From: Bryobacteraceae bacterium
GTDB lineage: Bacteria; Acidobacteriota; Terriglobia; Bryobacterales; Bryobacteraceae
Direction: 5' to 3'
Assembly: GCA_019748195.1 (NCBI GenBank)
Contig: JAIEPW010000065.1
Location: 1-64,000 of the forward strand
DNA length: 64,000 nt
A program made the translations under genes and the position numbers. Under the pieces are notes generated by a model, which ran no database searches, was not told the DNA's origin, and saw only the letters and a list, made by a program, of their open reading frames with translations. Within the stretch, counting starts at the first letter, position 1; every line of letters starts with the position of its first letter. Of the stretch, positions 45,378-55,274 are shown piece by piece.

Positions 45378-47810
45378 ATGAACATCTTACGGGACCTGCG
45401 ATACGCGGCGCGGCTGCTCTGGAATTCGAAGGGATACGCCTTCTTCGCGATCGCCATTCTGGGGCTTTGCCTCGGCGCCAACACGGCGATCCTATCGATC
45501 GGCAGCGCCATGTTTCTCCGTCCGCTCCCCTACCCGGAGCCGGAACGCCTGCTGCAGGTGGTCACCAATTTCCGCGCCGGCGGCGCCGCCGGGCAGCGGG
45601 AGTCGCAGGACGGCAGCGCTTGGGAAGCGATCCGCGACAGCGCCACCGCCCTGGACGCCGCCGTGTTCTCCGATTGGACCACCGGCGTAAATTTCAGCGC
45701 CGGTAAGACGCCGGGATACGTGCAACAGCAGCGGGTGTCGGCGGGATTCTTTCGCGTGCTGGGAGTGGCCCCCGCGCTCGGCCGCGAGTTCGACCCCACC
45801 GAAGATCGGGAGGGCGGCCCGCGCGCGGTGATTCTCAGCCATGGCCTGTGGAAGTCCACGCTGGGCGGCGATTCCGGCGTGGTCGGCCGTGCCGTACTGC
45901 TGCGCGGCGAGCCATACACCGTGGTCGGCGTGATGCCCGCGGGGTTCCGCTCCAGCGCGCCCGCCGACCTCTGGACTCCCCTAAAACCCAACACAAAAGG
46001 CGAAGGCAGCGGCTCCAACTACGCCATCGTGAGCCGGTTAAAACCGGGCGCGACGCTCGCGCAAGCCGAAGGGCAGTTGGCCGGCATCACCGCGGATCTG
46101 GTGCGCGCCCGTGCCCTGTCCTCAAACTCAGAAGCCCGCCTGGGGCTGATCCCGCTACGCCAGGGCATGACTTCGGAAATGCGCAAGCCGGTGACACTGC
46201 TGTGGGCCGCGGTGGGCGTCCTGCTTCTGTTGGGATGCGTGAACGTCAGCGGCATGGTGCTGGAGCGGACCTCGCGCCGCACCGGTGAGATCGCCACGCG
46301 GCTGGCCCTGGGCGCCAGCCCGGCGGCGATTGTCCGGCAGTTGCTGGCGGAAAGCATACTGCTCGCCCTATTGGGCTGCGTGGCGGCTATCGCGATCGGC
46401 GCCGCGGCCTTGCGTGGCTTGAAAGCCCTGGCAGGCGACCTATTCCCGTTTGTGGAAACCGCCACCCTGGATGTAACGACGCTGGCGGGTGCGGCCTTGC
46501 TGGCGACGCTTGCCGCCGCGGCGTTCGGAACCTTCCCGGCGCTGCAGGCGCGCCGCTCCGAACTGCGTCCGGCTCATGGCGGACGTAGCATCGCCGGACC
46601 GCGGCGCTTCGTCTCAATGGGTGCGATGCTGGGCGTCCAGGCGGCGCTCACCGTCACCCTCCTGGCCGGCGCGGGTCTCCTCATCCGTTCCTTCCATCAC
46701 CTGTGGACGCTGGACCCCGGCTTCGACCCGCGCAACGTGCTCACCGCGCGGTTCTCATTGCAGGATGCCCGGTACGCCGACGCCGGGGACGTGCGCAAGC
46801 TGGTGGACCGCACTCTCGCCAACCTGTCCAATTCCCCCGGCGTCGAAGCCGCCGCCGTCACCCTGAGCCTCCCCTTCGAACGCGGCCTGAACATGCCGCT
46901 GCGGCAGTTGAAGGACACCGAAACCGGGCGGCCGGGACTCACCAACCTCACCTACGCCTCACCCGGCCTGCTCGATGCGCTGCGCATCCCGCTGCGCGCC
47001 GGCCGCTGGATCTCCGATGCCGATCGTCCGGACACCGCGCCCGTGGCCGTGATCAACGAAGCCTTCCGCAAGGCGTATTTGAGGGACACAGAGCCCGTTG
47101 GACAAATGGTTCATCTGGGCCGCGACCTCCGTGCGCAGGTGATCGGCGTCATCGGCGATGTCCAGCAGCGGCCCGGCTGGGGGAACGTAGGCCCGCTCGC
47201 GCCCGTCCCGTCGCTGTACATCCCGGTTACCCAGGCGCCGGCCGACTTTCTGAATCTGGTGCACACCTGGTTTTCGCCCAACTGGGTGATTCGCGGATCC
47301 ATGCCGCAAGCGATGATGGCGCAGACGATTCGCGCCGCCATGGAACAGGTGGATCCACTGCTGCCGGTGGCGAAGTTCCGCCGGTTGGACGAGATCAAGG
47401 CGGGGACGCTGCAACTCGAACAACTGCTCAGCGTTCTGCTGGGCGCGCTGGCAACGCTCGCGGCGTTGCTGACGGCTCTCGGCATCTACGGCATGACTTC
47501 CAACCTGGTCACCTCCCGCAAGCGCGAGCTTGGGGTCCGTCTGGCGCTGGGCGCGAGCACCGGAGAAGCCGTGGGCGCGGCGGTCCGCCCGGCGATCGCA
47601 TGGGTGGCGGCCGGCGCGGCCATCGGCATCCTCGCGGCAGTGGCGATGAGCCAACTGATTGAGTCTTTCCTGTGGGGTGTCCGTCCCGCCGATCCGCTGA
47701 CATTGGGCGCGGTTTCGCTGGGAGTGGCGCTGCTGACCGTGCTCGGAACCACGGCCCCGGCATTGCGCGTGGCCCGGCTGAATCCGGCGGACACGATCCG
47801 GGCGGAGTAA
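45378..47810 (+). CDS. ADOP-type orphan ABC permease, copy 4
   Basis: The 810-residue protein opens with LRYAARLLWNSKGYAFFAIAILGLCLGANTA, and shows VLLLLGCVNVSGMVLERTSRRTGEIATRLALGASPAAI in the middle and LGVRLALGASTGEAVGAAV at the end. Layout matches copies 1-3. It follows the CHRD/PEP-CTERM gene by 63 bases on the plus strand and is convergent with infB; a strong bidirectional hairpin separates them. Confidence 0.9.
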   Translation: MNILRDLRYAARLLWNSKGYAFFAIAILGLCLGANTAILSIGSAMFLRPLPYPEPERLLQVVTNFRAGGAAGQRESQDGSAWEAIRDSATALDAAVFSDWTTGVNFSAGKTPGYVQQQRVSAGFFRVLGVAPALGREFDPTEDREGGPRAVILSHGLWKSTLGGDSGVVGRAVLLRGEPYTVVGVMPAGFRSSAPADLWTPLKPNTKGEGSGSNYAIVSRLKPGATLAQAEGQLAGITADLVRARALSSNSEARLGLIPLRQGMTSEMRKPVTLLWAAVGVLLLLGCVNVSGMVLERTSRRTGEIATRLALGASPAAIVRQLLAESILLALLGCVAAIAIGAAALRGLKALAGDLFPFVETATLDVTTLAGAALLATLAAAAFGTFPALQARRSELRPAHGGRSIAGPRRFVSMGAMLGVQAALTVTLLAGAGLLIRSFHHLWTLDPGFDPRNVLTARFSLQDARYADAGDVRKLVDRTLANLSNSPGVEAAAVTLSLPFERGLNMPLRQLKDTETGRPGLTNLTYASPGLLDALRIPLRAGRWISDADRPDTAPVAVINEAFRKAYLRDTEPVGQMVHLGRDLRAQVIGVIGDVQQRPGWGNVGPLAPVPSLYIPVTQAPADFLNLVHTWFSPNWVIRGSMPQAMMAQTIRAAMEQVDPLLPVAKFRRLDEIKAGTLQLEQLLSVLLGALATLAALLTALGIYGMTSNLVTSRKRELGVRLALGASTGEAVGAAVRPAIAWVAAGAAIGILAAVAMSQLIESFLWGVRPADPLTLGAVSLGVALLTVLGTTAPALRVARLNPADTIRAE

Positions 47811-47827
47811 TCGCGGACTGTCGGAAT

Positions 47828-47854
47828 AAGGAGCGGCCCTCCGGCCGCTCCTTT
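47828..47854. terminator. Bidirectional terminator between permease copy 4 and infB
   Basis: The 11-bp stem AAGGAGCGGCC / GGCCGCTCCTT with a 4-base CTCC loop is symmetric. A run of T follows on the plus side and a run of A precedes it, so it can end both convergent transcripts. Confidence 0.75.
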
Positions 47855-47861
47855 GCGGAGT

Positions 47862-50846
47862 TTAGACGAATGCTTCCTGCGCCACCTTCTCGGTGACGAA
47901 GCATTCGAAGATATCGCCCGGCTTCACGTCGCTGTAGTTGGCGATGGTGATGCCGCACTCGAAGCCGGATTTCACTTCGCTGGCGTCGTTCTTAAACCGC
48001 TTCAGCGACTCGACGCGGCCGGTATGCACCACCACGTTGTCGCGCAGCACGCGGACTTCACTGTCGCGGGTGATCACGCCATCCAGCACCATGCAGCCGG
48101 CCACGTTACCCACCTTGGTGATGCGGAACGTCTCCCGCACTTCCGCGCGGCCCTTGTAGGTTTCCTTGAAGACGGGCTCCAGCAGGCCGGTCATGGCCTT
48201 CTTGATCTCGTCGGTCAGGTTGTAAATGATGGTGTGCAGGCGGACATCCACCTTCTCCTGCTCCGCCAGCGCCGCCGCGTTCCGTTCCGGACGCACGTTG
48301 AAGCCGATGATGATCGCCTCCGACGCCGAAGCCAGCAGGATGTCCGTTTCCGTGATCGCGCCCACGCCGGAGTGGATCACGCGGATCTTCACCTTTTCGT
48401 TCGACAGCTTCTGCAGCGTGTCGGACAGCACTTCCGCGGTGCCGCCCACATCGGTCTTGACGATGATGTTCAGCTCCTTTTGCTCGCCCTCCCGCAGTTG
48501 CGAATGGAGCTGATCGAGCGTGATGCGCGTCTTGGCCATCGCCACTTCACGCGCCTTGGTCTCGCGGTACATCACGATCTGCTTGGCCTTGGCGGTATCC
48601 GTCACCACCTGGAACGTGTCGCCGACTTCGGGCAGAGCTTCGAGTCCGAGCACTTCGACAGGCGTGGACGGCTCGGCTTCCTTCACCGGCTCGCCCCAGT
48701 CGTTGAACATCGCGCGGACCTTGCCGAATACGGTTCCGCAGATGAAGTAATCCCCCACCCGCATGGTTCCGTTCTGAACCAGCACGGTCGCCACCGGTCC
48801 GCGGCCCTTGTCTAGCTTGGCTTCAAGCACGTTGCCCATGCCGGGACGCGCGGGATTGGCCTTCAGATCCTGGATGTCCGCCACCAGCAGAATCATTTCC
48901 AGCAGCAGGTCCAGGTTGGTTCGGGCCTTGGCTGACACGGGAACCATCACCGTTTCGCCGCCCCAATCCTCGGACAACAATCCGCGATCGGCGAGCTGCT
49001 GCTTGATGCGCTCCGGCATGGCGTCCGGCTTGTCGATCTTGTTGATGGCGACGATGATCGGCACCTTCGCCGCCCGGGCATGGTCGATCGCTTCCAGCGT
49101 TTGCGGCATCACGCCGTCGTCCGCCGCTACCACCAGGATGACGATGTCGGTGACCTTCGCGCCGCGGGCGCGCATCCGGGTGAACGCTTCGTGGCCGGGG
49201 GTGTCGATAAAGACGATCTTGCGGTCGTTCTTCACCACGTGGTACGCGCCGATGTGCTGGGTAATGCCGCCGGCTTCCTTGGCCGCGACATTCGCCGAGC
49301 GGATGGCGTCCAGCAGCGAGGTTTTTCCGTGGTCGACGTGGCCCATGATGGTGACCACCGGCGCGCGCCGCACCCGGTCCACTTCCACTTCCGTCTGCTG
49401 AATCTCGTGCGTGGATTCTTCCTCGTAGCTGATCTTGTTGGTGGATGCGCCGAACGCGCGCGACATCTCCTCGGCCAGCTTTACGTCCAGGCTCTGGTTG
49501 ATGGTGGCGAAAATCTTCTTCTCCACCAGTTTCTTGATCACCAGGTTGGCCTTCACGCCCAGTTTATCGGCCAGTTCCTTGACGGTGATGCCTTCGGAAA
49601 TCGTGATTTCGCGGTCAATGGGCGGCGGCGCCGCCGGCTCATTGCGGCGGCGCTCCGGCCGCAGCATCCGCTCTTCTTCTTCACGCCGGCGTCCCGCATC
49701 CCGCGCCCCCGGCTTGGTCTGCAGCCGGCGCTGCTGTTCGGTCGGCATCGGCGCGGGCATTTCCGGCCGCAGTCCGCCGCCCGAGGTGGGATGCATGGTG
49801 CGCGGCCGCTGTGGGCGGCCGCCCGGACCAGGCGCGCCGGGAGTCCCGGGACGCAATGGCTGGCCGGGACGCACCGGACCCGTGTAAATCGGCTGACCCG
49901 GCCGCGGAGTACTGGTGGGCCGGCCCGGCATCGGCGGCCGTAAAGCCTGCGGCGCGCCCGGTCCGGTCTTGTTCAATCTCGCCACCATGTCGGGACGCGG
50001 CGGCACTACCGGACGAGCCGCTGGTTGTCCCGCCAAGCCAGGCGGCCGCTGCTGCGGCGGCGGTTGCGGAGCGCCGGGCTGCGCGGCGGGCGCGGCCTGC
50101 GGGGCGGAAGGAGCCGGCCTGGCCGGAGCTTGCCGGGGAGGAGTCGGGATGCTGGGCACTTGCCTCGGCATCGCCGGACCGGGCGCCGCCGGACGGGGCA
50201 TTTCCCCGGCGTCCGCCGGCAGAGGTTGCCGCGGTCCCGATAAGATCTGGCCCGGACGGGTTGCCGGAGCCGAAGGCACCGGCCGCGCCGGAATTCCCTG
50301 AGGCCGGGGCGCGACCGGCGGACGCAGGCCCGCTGCTTCGGGCCTTGGCTGCGGCTCCCGCGGGGCGACCGGCATGGATGGAAGCTCCCGTGGCGGAGCG
50401 TGCTCGCGAACCGGCGGCGCGGCATGCGTTCCAGAGGCCAGCGGAGGACGAAGCGGCGCGGCCGGGCGGACCGGCGGAGTATCCACGGATGCCTCCGGCG
50501 CAGCCTGCCGGGCAGCCGGCGCGGGCTCGGGCGTTTCCGCCGCAGCCGTCTCCACCGCGCGCGGCGCTTCCGCAACCGCGAGCGTCTGCTCCACTTCCGG
50601 TTCCGCTACCGCTGTGTGCGTGTCCGGACCGCTTCCGTTGGAGGCGCTGTCGTGATCGTAGCCGTGCTGTTCCCGCTCATGAGGCGCACCACTCACGTGA
50701 CGCCGGATCATGTCGGCGACATCGTCGTCTAGTGAACTCGAATGCGTTTTCTTGTCGCTGATGCCGAGCTCTGGCAGAAGCTCGAGAATGCGGTTCGGCT
50801 TGACTTCCAGCTCCCGCGCCAGCTCGTTGATCCGGATTTTACTCAT
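47862..50846 (-). CDS. infB: Translation initiation factor IF-2
   Basis: The 994-residue protein has an IF2-N-like start ([22 protein letters not shown]), a long Pro/Ala/Gly-rich linker (about 60-400), a second IF2-N-like part ([28 protein letters not shown]), then the G domain from about residue 495. G motifs are [19 protein letters not shown] and NKIDKPDA. Domains II-IV follow to the end. It brings initiator tRNA to the ribosome. The linker is longer than in E. coli and of low complexity. The usual next genes (DUF503, rbfA) are displaced by plus-strand insertions. Confidence 0.95.
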   Translation of the reverse strand: MSKIRINELARELEVKPNRILELLPELGISDKKTHSSSLDDDVADMIRRHVSGAPHEREQHGYDHDSASNGSGPDTHTAVAEPEVEQTLAVAEAPRAVETAAAETPEPAPAARQAAPEASVDTPPVRPAAPLRPPLASGTHAAPPVREHAPPRELPSMPVAPREPQPRPEAAGLRPPVAPRPQGIPARPVPSAPATRPGQILSGPRQPLPADAGEMPRPAAPGPAMPRQVPSIPTPPRQAPARPAPSAPQAAPAAQPGAPQPPPQQRPPGLAGQPAARPVVPPRPDMVARLNKTGPGAPQALRPPMPGRPTSTPRPGQPIYTGPVRPGQPLRPGTPGAPGPGGRPQRPRTMHPTSGGGLRPEMPAPMPTEQQRRLQTKPGARDAGRRREEEERMLRPERRRNEPAAPPPIDREITISEGITVKELADKLGVKANLVIKKLVEKKIFATINQSLDVKLAEEMSRAFGASTNKISYEEESTHEIQQTEVEVDRVRRAPVVTIMGHVDHGKTSLLDAIRSANVAAKEAGGITQHIGAYHVVKNDRKIVFIDTPGHEAFTRMRARGAKVTDIVILVVAADDGVMPQTLEAIDHARAAKVPIIVAINKIDKPDAMPERIKQQLADRGLLSEDWGGETVMVPVSAKARTNLDLLLEMILLVADIQDLKANPARPGMGNVLEAKLDKGRGPVATVLVQNGTMRVGDYFICGTVFGKVRAMFNDWGEPVKEAEPSTPVEVLGLEALPEVGDTFQVVTDTAKAKQIVMYRETKAREVAMAKTRITLDQLHSQLREGEQKELNIIVKTDVGGTAEVLSDTLQKLSNEKVKIRVIHSGVGAITETDILLASASEAIIIGFNVRPERNAAALAEQEKVDVRLHTIIYNLTDEIKKAMTGLLEPVFKETYKGRAEVRETFRITKVGNVAGCMVLDGVITRDSEVRVLRDNVVVHTGRVESLKRFKNDASEVKSGFECGITIANYSDVKPGDIFECFVTEKVAQEAFV

Positions 50847-50967
50847 ACTAAACGACTACTTCTCGAAAGCGCTCCCTCCTTTGGTTCGCCTCGATTGCTG
50901 CTCCCAACTACGCGTAACTCAATGGCGATGCGAGCCCCAAGCCCCACACTCCGCGCTCCCTATCCTA

Positions 50968-52410
50968 TCAAATCCCGGTTGGGGACTCTCTTGGTTGCTC
51001 CAGATCCGCTTCCGGCGGCGCCGCATCGCTGGCCGGCTCATCCGCTCCGGCGATCTCGGGATCGGCAGGAGGTTCCGATGCTTCGAGTTCCGGTTCGGCA
51101 GGCGCTTCCACCGCCGCGGCCACCGGCGGCGAATCCACTGATCCCTCAAACTGTCCGTAATAGCCGACTACCGCCGACTGAATCCGCTCCACCATCTTGG
51201 GGCCGATGCCCGGAATCGCTTCCAGGTCTTCCGGCGTCATGTAGCCCAGCTTTTCCACGGTCGCGATTCCCGCTTCCGACAACTTCTCCAGAATTTCCTC
51301 GGTCAGGCCGTATTCGAGCAAAGCCGACACCGGAGCGCCCGGCACCACCAGCGCCGCCATCTGCGACTCCACTTCCTGGCGCTTCTCTTCCTCGCTCTTG
51401 ATGTCGATCTTCCAACCCAACAGCTTGGCCGCGAGCCTCACGTTTTGGCCCTTTTTCCCGATCGCCAGCGAAAGCTGGCTGTCGTCCACGATCACTTCCA
51501 TGTGGCGTTCGAGCGGATCGAGAACGGTTACGCGCGAGATCTTCGCCGGACTCAGCGCGTGCGTGGCGAAAGACACCGGGTCGTCGGAAAACTCGATGAT
51601 GTCGATCTTTTCGCCCCGCAACTCGCGGATGATCGACTGCACGCGCATGCCCTTCATGCCCACGCAGGCGCCGACGCTGTCCACATCACGGTCACGGCTC
51701 CACACCGCGATCTTCGTCCGCTCCCCTGCCTCGCGCGCGCAGGCCTTGATCACCACCGTGTTGTCGTATATCTCCGGCACTTCCTGCTCGAACAGGCGCA
51801 TCACCAGCTCCGGCGCCGCCCGCGAGACGATGACGCCCGCGTTCTTGCCGGTCTTCTCCACGCTGCGGATCACGCAGCGCACGCGGTCGCCGACGGAAAA
51901 ATTCTCGGTGCGCGACTGCTCCTTCTTGGGCAGCCTCGCTTCCGTCTTGCCCAGATCCATCACCAGGTCCGGACCCTCGATGCGCTTCACCACGCAGTTC
52001 ACCAGCTCGCCCACGCGGCCCGAGTACTCCGAATGCACGTTCTCGCGCTCCGCCTCGCGCACTTTCTGCAGAATCACCTGCTTGGCCGTCTGCGCGGAAA
52101 TGCGGCCCAGGCCCTCGGTGGGCTTCGGGAAGCGGATTTCGGTATCCAACTGCGCGTCCGGAACCACGGCGCGCGCTTCCTCGAGCGACATCTCCTTGAG
52201 CGGATCCGTTACCTGCTCCACTACCCGCCGCACTCCGAAAATCTGAATCGCGCCGGTCTTAGGGTCCAACTCCGCGATCAGATCCTCGGCGGTGCGGAAG
52301 TGCTTGCGCGCAGCCACCAGCATCGCGTCCTTCACCGCGTCCAGGACGACCTGCGAATCGATTCCCTTCTCCTTGCTGAGAATCTCGATGGATTGAATCA
52401 GCGTTCCCAA
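50968..52410 (-). CDS. nusA: Transcription termination/antitermination factor NusA
   Basis: The 480-residue protein has the NusA N-domain (IEILSKEKGIDSQVVLDAVKDAMLVAARK), an S1 domain (GRVGELVNCVVKRIEGPDLVMDLG), two KH domains (VDSVGACVGMKGMRVQSIIRELRGEKIDII, then LAIGKKGQNVRLAAKLLGWKIDI), and a helix-hairpin-helix tail (GYMTPEDLEAIPGIGPKMVERI). It binds RNA polymerase and nut/rrn RNA. The 121 bases between it and infB hold no gene; the ylxR and L7Ae-like genes often found here are missing. Confidence 0.95.
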   Translation of the reverse strand: MGTLIQSIEILSKEKGIDSQVVLDAVKDAMLVAARKHFRTAEDLIAELDPKTGAIQIFGVRRVVEQVTDPLKEMSLEEARAVVPDAQLDTEIRFPKPTEGLGRISAQTAKQVILQKVREAERENVHSEYSGRVGELVNCVVKRIEGPDLVMDLGKTEARLPKKEQSRTENFSVGDRVRCVIRSVEKTGKNAGVIVSRAAPELVMRLFEQEVPEIYDNTVVIKACAREAGERTKIAVWSRDRDVDSVGACVGMKGMRVQSIIRELRGEKIDIIEFSDDPVSFATHALSPAKISRVTVLDPLERHMEVIVDDSQLSLAIGKKGQNVRLAAKLLGWKIDIKSEEEKRQEVESQMAALVVPGAPVSALLEYGLTEEILEKLSEAGIATVEKLGYMTPEDLEAIPGIGPKMVERIQSAVVGYYGQFEGSVDSPPVAAAVEAPAEPELEASEPPADPEIAGADEPASDAAPPEADLEQPRESPTGI

Positions 52411-52444
52411 AGTCTGTACCTCTTCGTCGGATGAATTCCGGAAC

Positions 52445-52921
52445 TTACCAGTCGAACTTCAGATTGGCCCTGCGGACCTGATCGAGGGGGACATGAACCA
52501 CCCGCCCGTCTTGCGGCTCGATCGCGATCACGCCGTCCTGAATGCCCCGGAGAACCCCTTCCCAGTGTTTCTGGTTCTCCACCGGCTCCTTCAGCACCAC
52601 TTTGGCCTTCTGCCCGGCGAACCGCTCGAAGTCGCTGGGGCGGCTGAGCTTCCGTTCCACACCAGGGGAACTTACCTCCAGCGTGTAGCTCCCTCCTGGA
52701 ATGACGTCCTCGACGTCCAGAACGGTGCCGATCTGTTGCGACATCAACTCGCAGTCGCCGTGGGTCACCCCGCCCGGCTTGTCGATATAAATGCGCAGAA
52801 GACGGCTGTTGCCCCCGCCGAGCAGCTCCAGTTCGACCACTTCGAGCCCCTCGCGCGCGGCCGAACGATCAGCGATCTCTTGTATTTTGTTCAAGATCGT
52901 GCTCTTGTCCGTTCCCGGCAT
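52445..52921 (-). CDS. rimP: Ribosome maturation factor RimP
   Basis: The 158-residue protein fits RimP: LEVVELELLGGGNSRLLRIYIDKPGGVTHGDCELMSQQIG, then YTLEVSSPGVERKLSRPSDFERFAGQKAKV. It is needed for 30S assembly. I choose ATG 52921, since it gives the normal length, and the frame's earlier ATG (52981) overlaps a TATAAT promoter element. It is the first gene of the nusA-infB operon. A terminator-like hairpin stands in its short leader. Confidence 0.92.
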   Translation of the reverse strand: MPGTDKSTILNKIQEIADRSAAREGLEVVELELLGGGNSRLLRIYIDKPGGVTHGDCELMSQQIGTVLDVEDVIPGGSYTLEVSSPGVERKLSRPSDFERFAGQKAKVVLKEPVENQKHWEGVLRGIQDGVIAIEPQDGRVVHVPLDQVRRANLKFDW

Positions 52922-52935
52922 CTCGCTGCCCCAGA

Positions 52936-52960
52936 ATAAAAAAGTGGGCTTTCGCCCACT
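52936..52960 (-). promoter_or_regulatory. Terminator-like leader hairpin before rimP (putative attenuator)
   Basis: On the minus strand, AGTGGGC-GAAA-GCCCACT is followed at once by a run of T (TTTTTATT), a perfect Rho-independent terminator with a GNRA loop. It lies between the -10 element (52980-52985) and the rimP ATG (52921). No gene upstream on this strand needs ending here. It therefore looks like an attenuator or processed leader of the rimP-nusA-infB operon. Similar hairpins before rimP are, as I recall, known in other bacteria. Confidence 0.65.
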
Positions 52961-52979
52961 GGTTCTGTTCGACCCTTTC

Positions 52980-52985
52980 ATTATA
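52980..52985 (-). promoter_or_regulatory. Likely -10 element of the rimP operon
   Basis: TATAAT on the minus strand, with TTGCGG about 19 bases upstream as a weak -35. Transcription would begin near 52972, giving a leader of about 50 bases that contains the hairpin. Confidence 0.5.
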
Positions 52986-53064
52986 CGCTCAGCGCCGGGT
53001 CCCGCCGCAATAGACGCTCCGGAGTATTCCTGGCTGCCCCGCTTCGCTACACTGAAGGTTCGCC

Positions 53065-54249
53065 ATGCCAGCCCAAGTCTCCTCCTCCGCGATGGCCATC
53101 CCCCATTCGCGCATTCGCGAACTGGCCGAAATCGCCATGGGCATGCCCGGGGTGCTGAAGCTCTACTTCGGCGAATCGAGCATCCCCACGCCCGATTACA
53201 TCAAGCGCGCGGCCCAGAAGGCGATGGCCGACGGCTATACGTTCTACACCGAAAACGCCGGCTTGCCGTCGCTCCGCAACTCGCTGGCGCGGTACTACCA
53301 GGAACGGCATCAGGTGGAACTCGACCCGGCGCGGCAGATCGTGGTCACCGCCTCCGGAGTGCAGGCGCTGAACCTCTCCATTCGCTGCGTTCTCGATCCC
53401 GGCGACGACGCCCTGATCCTGACTCCGGCGTGGCCCAACGGCTCCTCCATCGTGCAGATGTTCCACGCCAGGGCGGTGCAGATCGCGCAGCCGCTGTGCG
53501 GGCAGCGATTCGAAATCGACTTCGAGGCGCTGGAGCGCGCGATGACCCCGCGCACCCGCATGCTGCTGTACACCTCGCCCTCCAATCCGCTGGGTTGGGT
53601 GGCCACGGATCGCGATCAGGAGCGGCTGCTTGACTTCTGCCGCCGCCATCACCTGTGGCTGCTGGCTGACGAAGTTTATGAGCGGCTCCATTATCCAGAA
53701 GGCCAACCGCTCGGCAACCCCGTGCCTACCATCCTCACCAAGGCCACGCGGGAAGACGCGGTGATCGTAGTCCAGTCTTTCTCCAAAGCCTGGTGCATGA
53801 CCGGATGGCGGCTCGGCTGGATCGTCTCGCGCCCCGACCTGATCGCGCGCGCCACGCCGTTGAACGAGTTCATCGTGTCTCACGCGCCCAGCTTTACCCA
53901 GCGCGCCGGCGAAACCGCGCTGCTGTGGGGCGAGGCCGCCATCCGCGAGTTCCTGGCCAAGCTGAAGGTGAATCGGGATTTCTGCCTGGCCCAGTTGCAG
54001 AAGATGCCGGGCCTTAAGGTGCCCAAGCCGGAAGGCGCGTTCTACTTGTTTCCCCGGGTGGAAGGCGTCAGTGATTCCTTCGAGTTCTGCAAGCAGGTAT
54101 TGATGGATACGCAGGTGGGTCTCGCGCCCGGAGTGGCGTTTGGCGAGGGCGGGGAGGGGTCGATCCGCCTGTGCTATGCCTCGGAGATGCCGATCCTGCG
54201 GGAAGCCATGCAACGGTTGGGCGACTTCATGAGCTCGCGCAAACGGTAA
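53065..54249 (+). CDS. PLP-dependent aminotransferase, class I/II
   Basis: The 394-residue protein has the fold-type I layout. YTFYTENAGLPSLRNSLARYY is the N-terminal substrate loop region, NPLG and WLLADEVYERLHY hold the cofactor-binding Asn and Asp/Tyr, and the cofactor Lys is in SFSKAWCMTGWRLGW. An Arg for the substrate carboxylate is in SIRLCYA. It moves an amino group between an amino acid and a 2-oxo acid; the substrate cannot be told. The start is ATG 53065. It is divergent from rimP. Confidence 0.88.
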   Translation: MPAQVSSSAMAIPHSRIRELAEIAMGMPGVLKLYFGESSIPTPDYIKRAAQKAMADGYTFYTENAGLPSLRNSLARYYQERHQVELDPARQIVVTASGVQALNLSIRCVLDPGDDALILTPAWPNGSSIVQMFHARAVQIAQPLCGQRFEIDFEALERAMTPRTRMLLYTSPSNPLGWVATDRDQERLLDFCRRHHLWLLADEVYERLHYPEGQPLGNPVPTILTKATREDAVIVVQSFSKAWCMTGWRLGWIVSRPDLIARATPLNEFIVSHAPSFTQRAGETALLWGEAAIREFLAKLKVNRDFCLAQLQKMPGLKVPKPEGAFYLFPRVEGVSDSFEFCKQVLMDTQVGLAPGVAFGEGGEGSIRLCYASEMPILREAMQRLGDFMSSRKR

Positions 54250-54287
54250 GTCGCGGCGCCCGCCACCCGGACGCCGCGCAGGCAACG

Positions 54288-55274
54288 TCAGTCGCTGAGC
54301 GCGGCGATCAGCGCGCCCTTCGCGGTGGAGTGCAGCGGATTGGCCGCCATCCGGATCTCGGAAATCTGCACCGGGAACGTCTGCTCCCGCAGGATCGTTT
54401 CGAAGCGGTCCCGGAATCCCTTGGGCAGCGCCGTGCCGCCCGACAGCACCACCGGCACGGGCCGGTTCATCTTCGGCAGATTGCGCGAGTTGGCGAAGGC
54501 CTCACGCAGCCCTGTCACCAGCGTGCGGATCATGTCGTCGTAATAGACGTTGATCACCTGGTGCACCTTGTCCGCGTAGTGTCCGTTGAAGTGGAAGCTC
54601 TGCTCCTTCTCGATGCGGATGCGGTTGGCGCGTTCGCCCGTGATCGAGGCCGCGCTGTGGTCGATGTAATCGCCGGCCTTGGGAACACTGAAGCTCATCA
54701 CCGGGACCGAGAGGTAGGAGACGCAGACGTTGCATAGCCCGCCCCCGCAACTGATGCCGATGCCGGTGAAATTCGTCGACTCCAACTCGCCGTAAACCAC
54801 CGCTTGGCCTTCGTTGATCGCCTTGGCCTGAAAGCCTAGATCGCCGAGCACCTGCTTGAGTGTCGCCTCATGATAGGTCAGGTTCTTTTCATGACCCAGC
54901 GGCGCCGCCGGCACCGTGAAGCATAGCTTGGCGCCTTTCCCCTTGCCAACCAGCGACTCGATCAGCCGCCCGATCTGGGTAAGGCTCTCGGGCTCCTTCG
55001 CATCCAGCACGCCGGAGGTCATCGTTCTGCGGATCTCCGCGTTCATCAGGTCCGCGAATTTCTCGCTCTCATTTCCCTGCACCACGATCTCGCCGTTTTC
55101 GACCGAGTGCGGGATGCCCTCGCGCTCCAGCACGCCGGCCGTGATCTTCGAGTACGGGATGGTGACGAACGCATTCAGCTCGCTCGAGTACTTGTACTCC
55201 TCGCCGCTGCGCTCCGCTTTCACGATCCGGCTGGTTCCCACGTCGAGGCCCAAGGCAGTGTCATTCGTTCGCAT
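54288..55274 (-). CDS. Actin-like ATPase (MreB/ParM superfamily)
   Basis: The 328-residue protein has the five sequence marks of the actin/Hsp70 ATPase fold: phosphate 1 (LGLDVGTSRIV), a connect-1-like NEGQAVVYGE, phosphate 2 (FTGIGISCGGGLCNVCVSY), and the adenosine motif (VPVVLSGGTALPKGF). It is not close to MreB or FtsA in detail and I cannot name the subgroup. No membrane helix is seen. Its start codon lies inside the end of the amidase gene (overlap 14 bases), so the two are made together. It may organise wall cleavage or partition a cell structure. Confidence 0.78.
   Translation of the reverse strand: MRTNDTALGLDVGTSRIVKAERSGEEYKYSSELNAFVTIPYSKITAGVLEREGIPHSVENGEIVVQGNESEKFADLMNAEIRRTMTSGVLDAKEPESLTQIGRLIESLVGKGKGAKLCFTVPAAPLGHEKNLTYHEATLKQVLGDLGFQAKAINEGQAVVYGELESTNFTGIGISCGGGLCNVCVSYLSVPVMSFSVPKAGDYIDHSAASITGERANRIRIEKEQSFHFNGHYADKVHQVINVYYDDMIRTLVTGLREAFANSRNLPKMNRPVPVVLSGGTALPKGFRDRFETILREQTFPVQISEIRMAANPLHSTAKGALIAALSD

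Noticed and set aside
49811..50761. Plus-strand open frame of 316 residues opposite infB
   Set aside because: It arises from the GC-rich Pro/Ala linker of IF-2 and is very low in complexity.
52922..52981. Longer RimP start at ATG 52981
   Set aside because: That ATG overlaps the TATAAT element, the added part would cover the leader hairpin, and the length would exceed the family norm.
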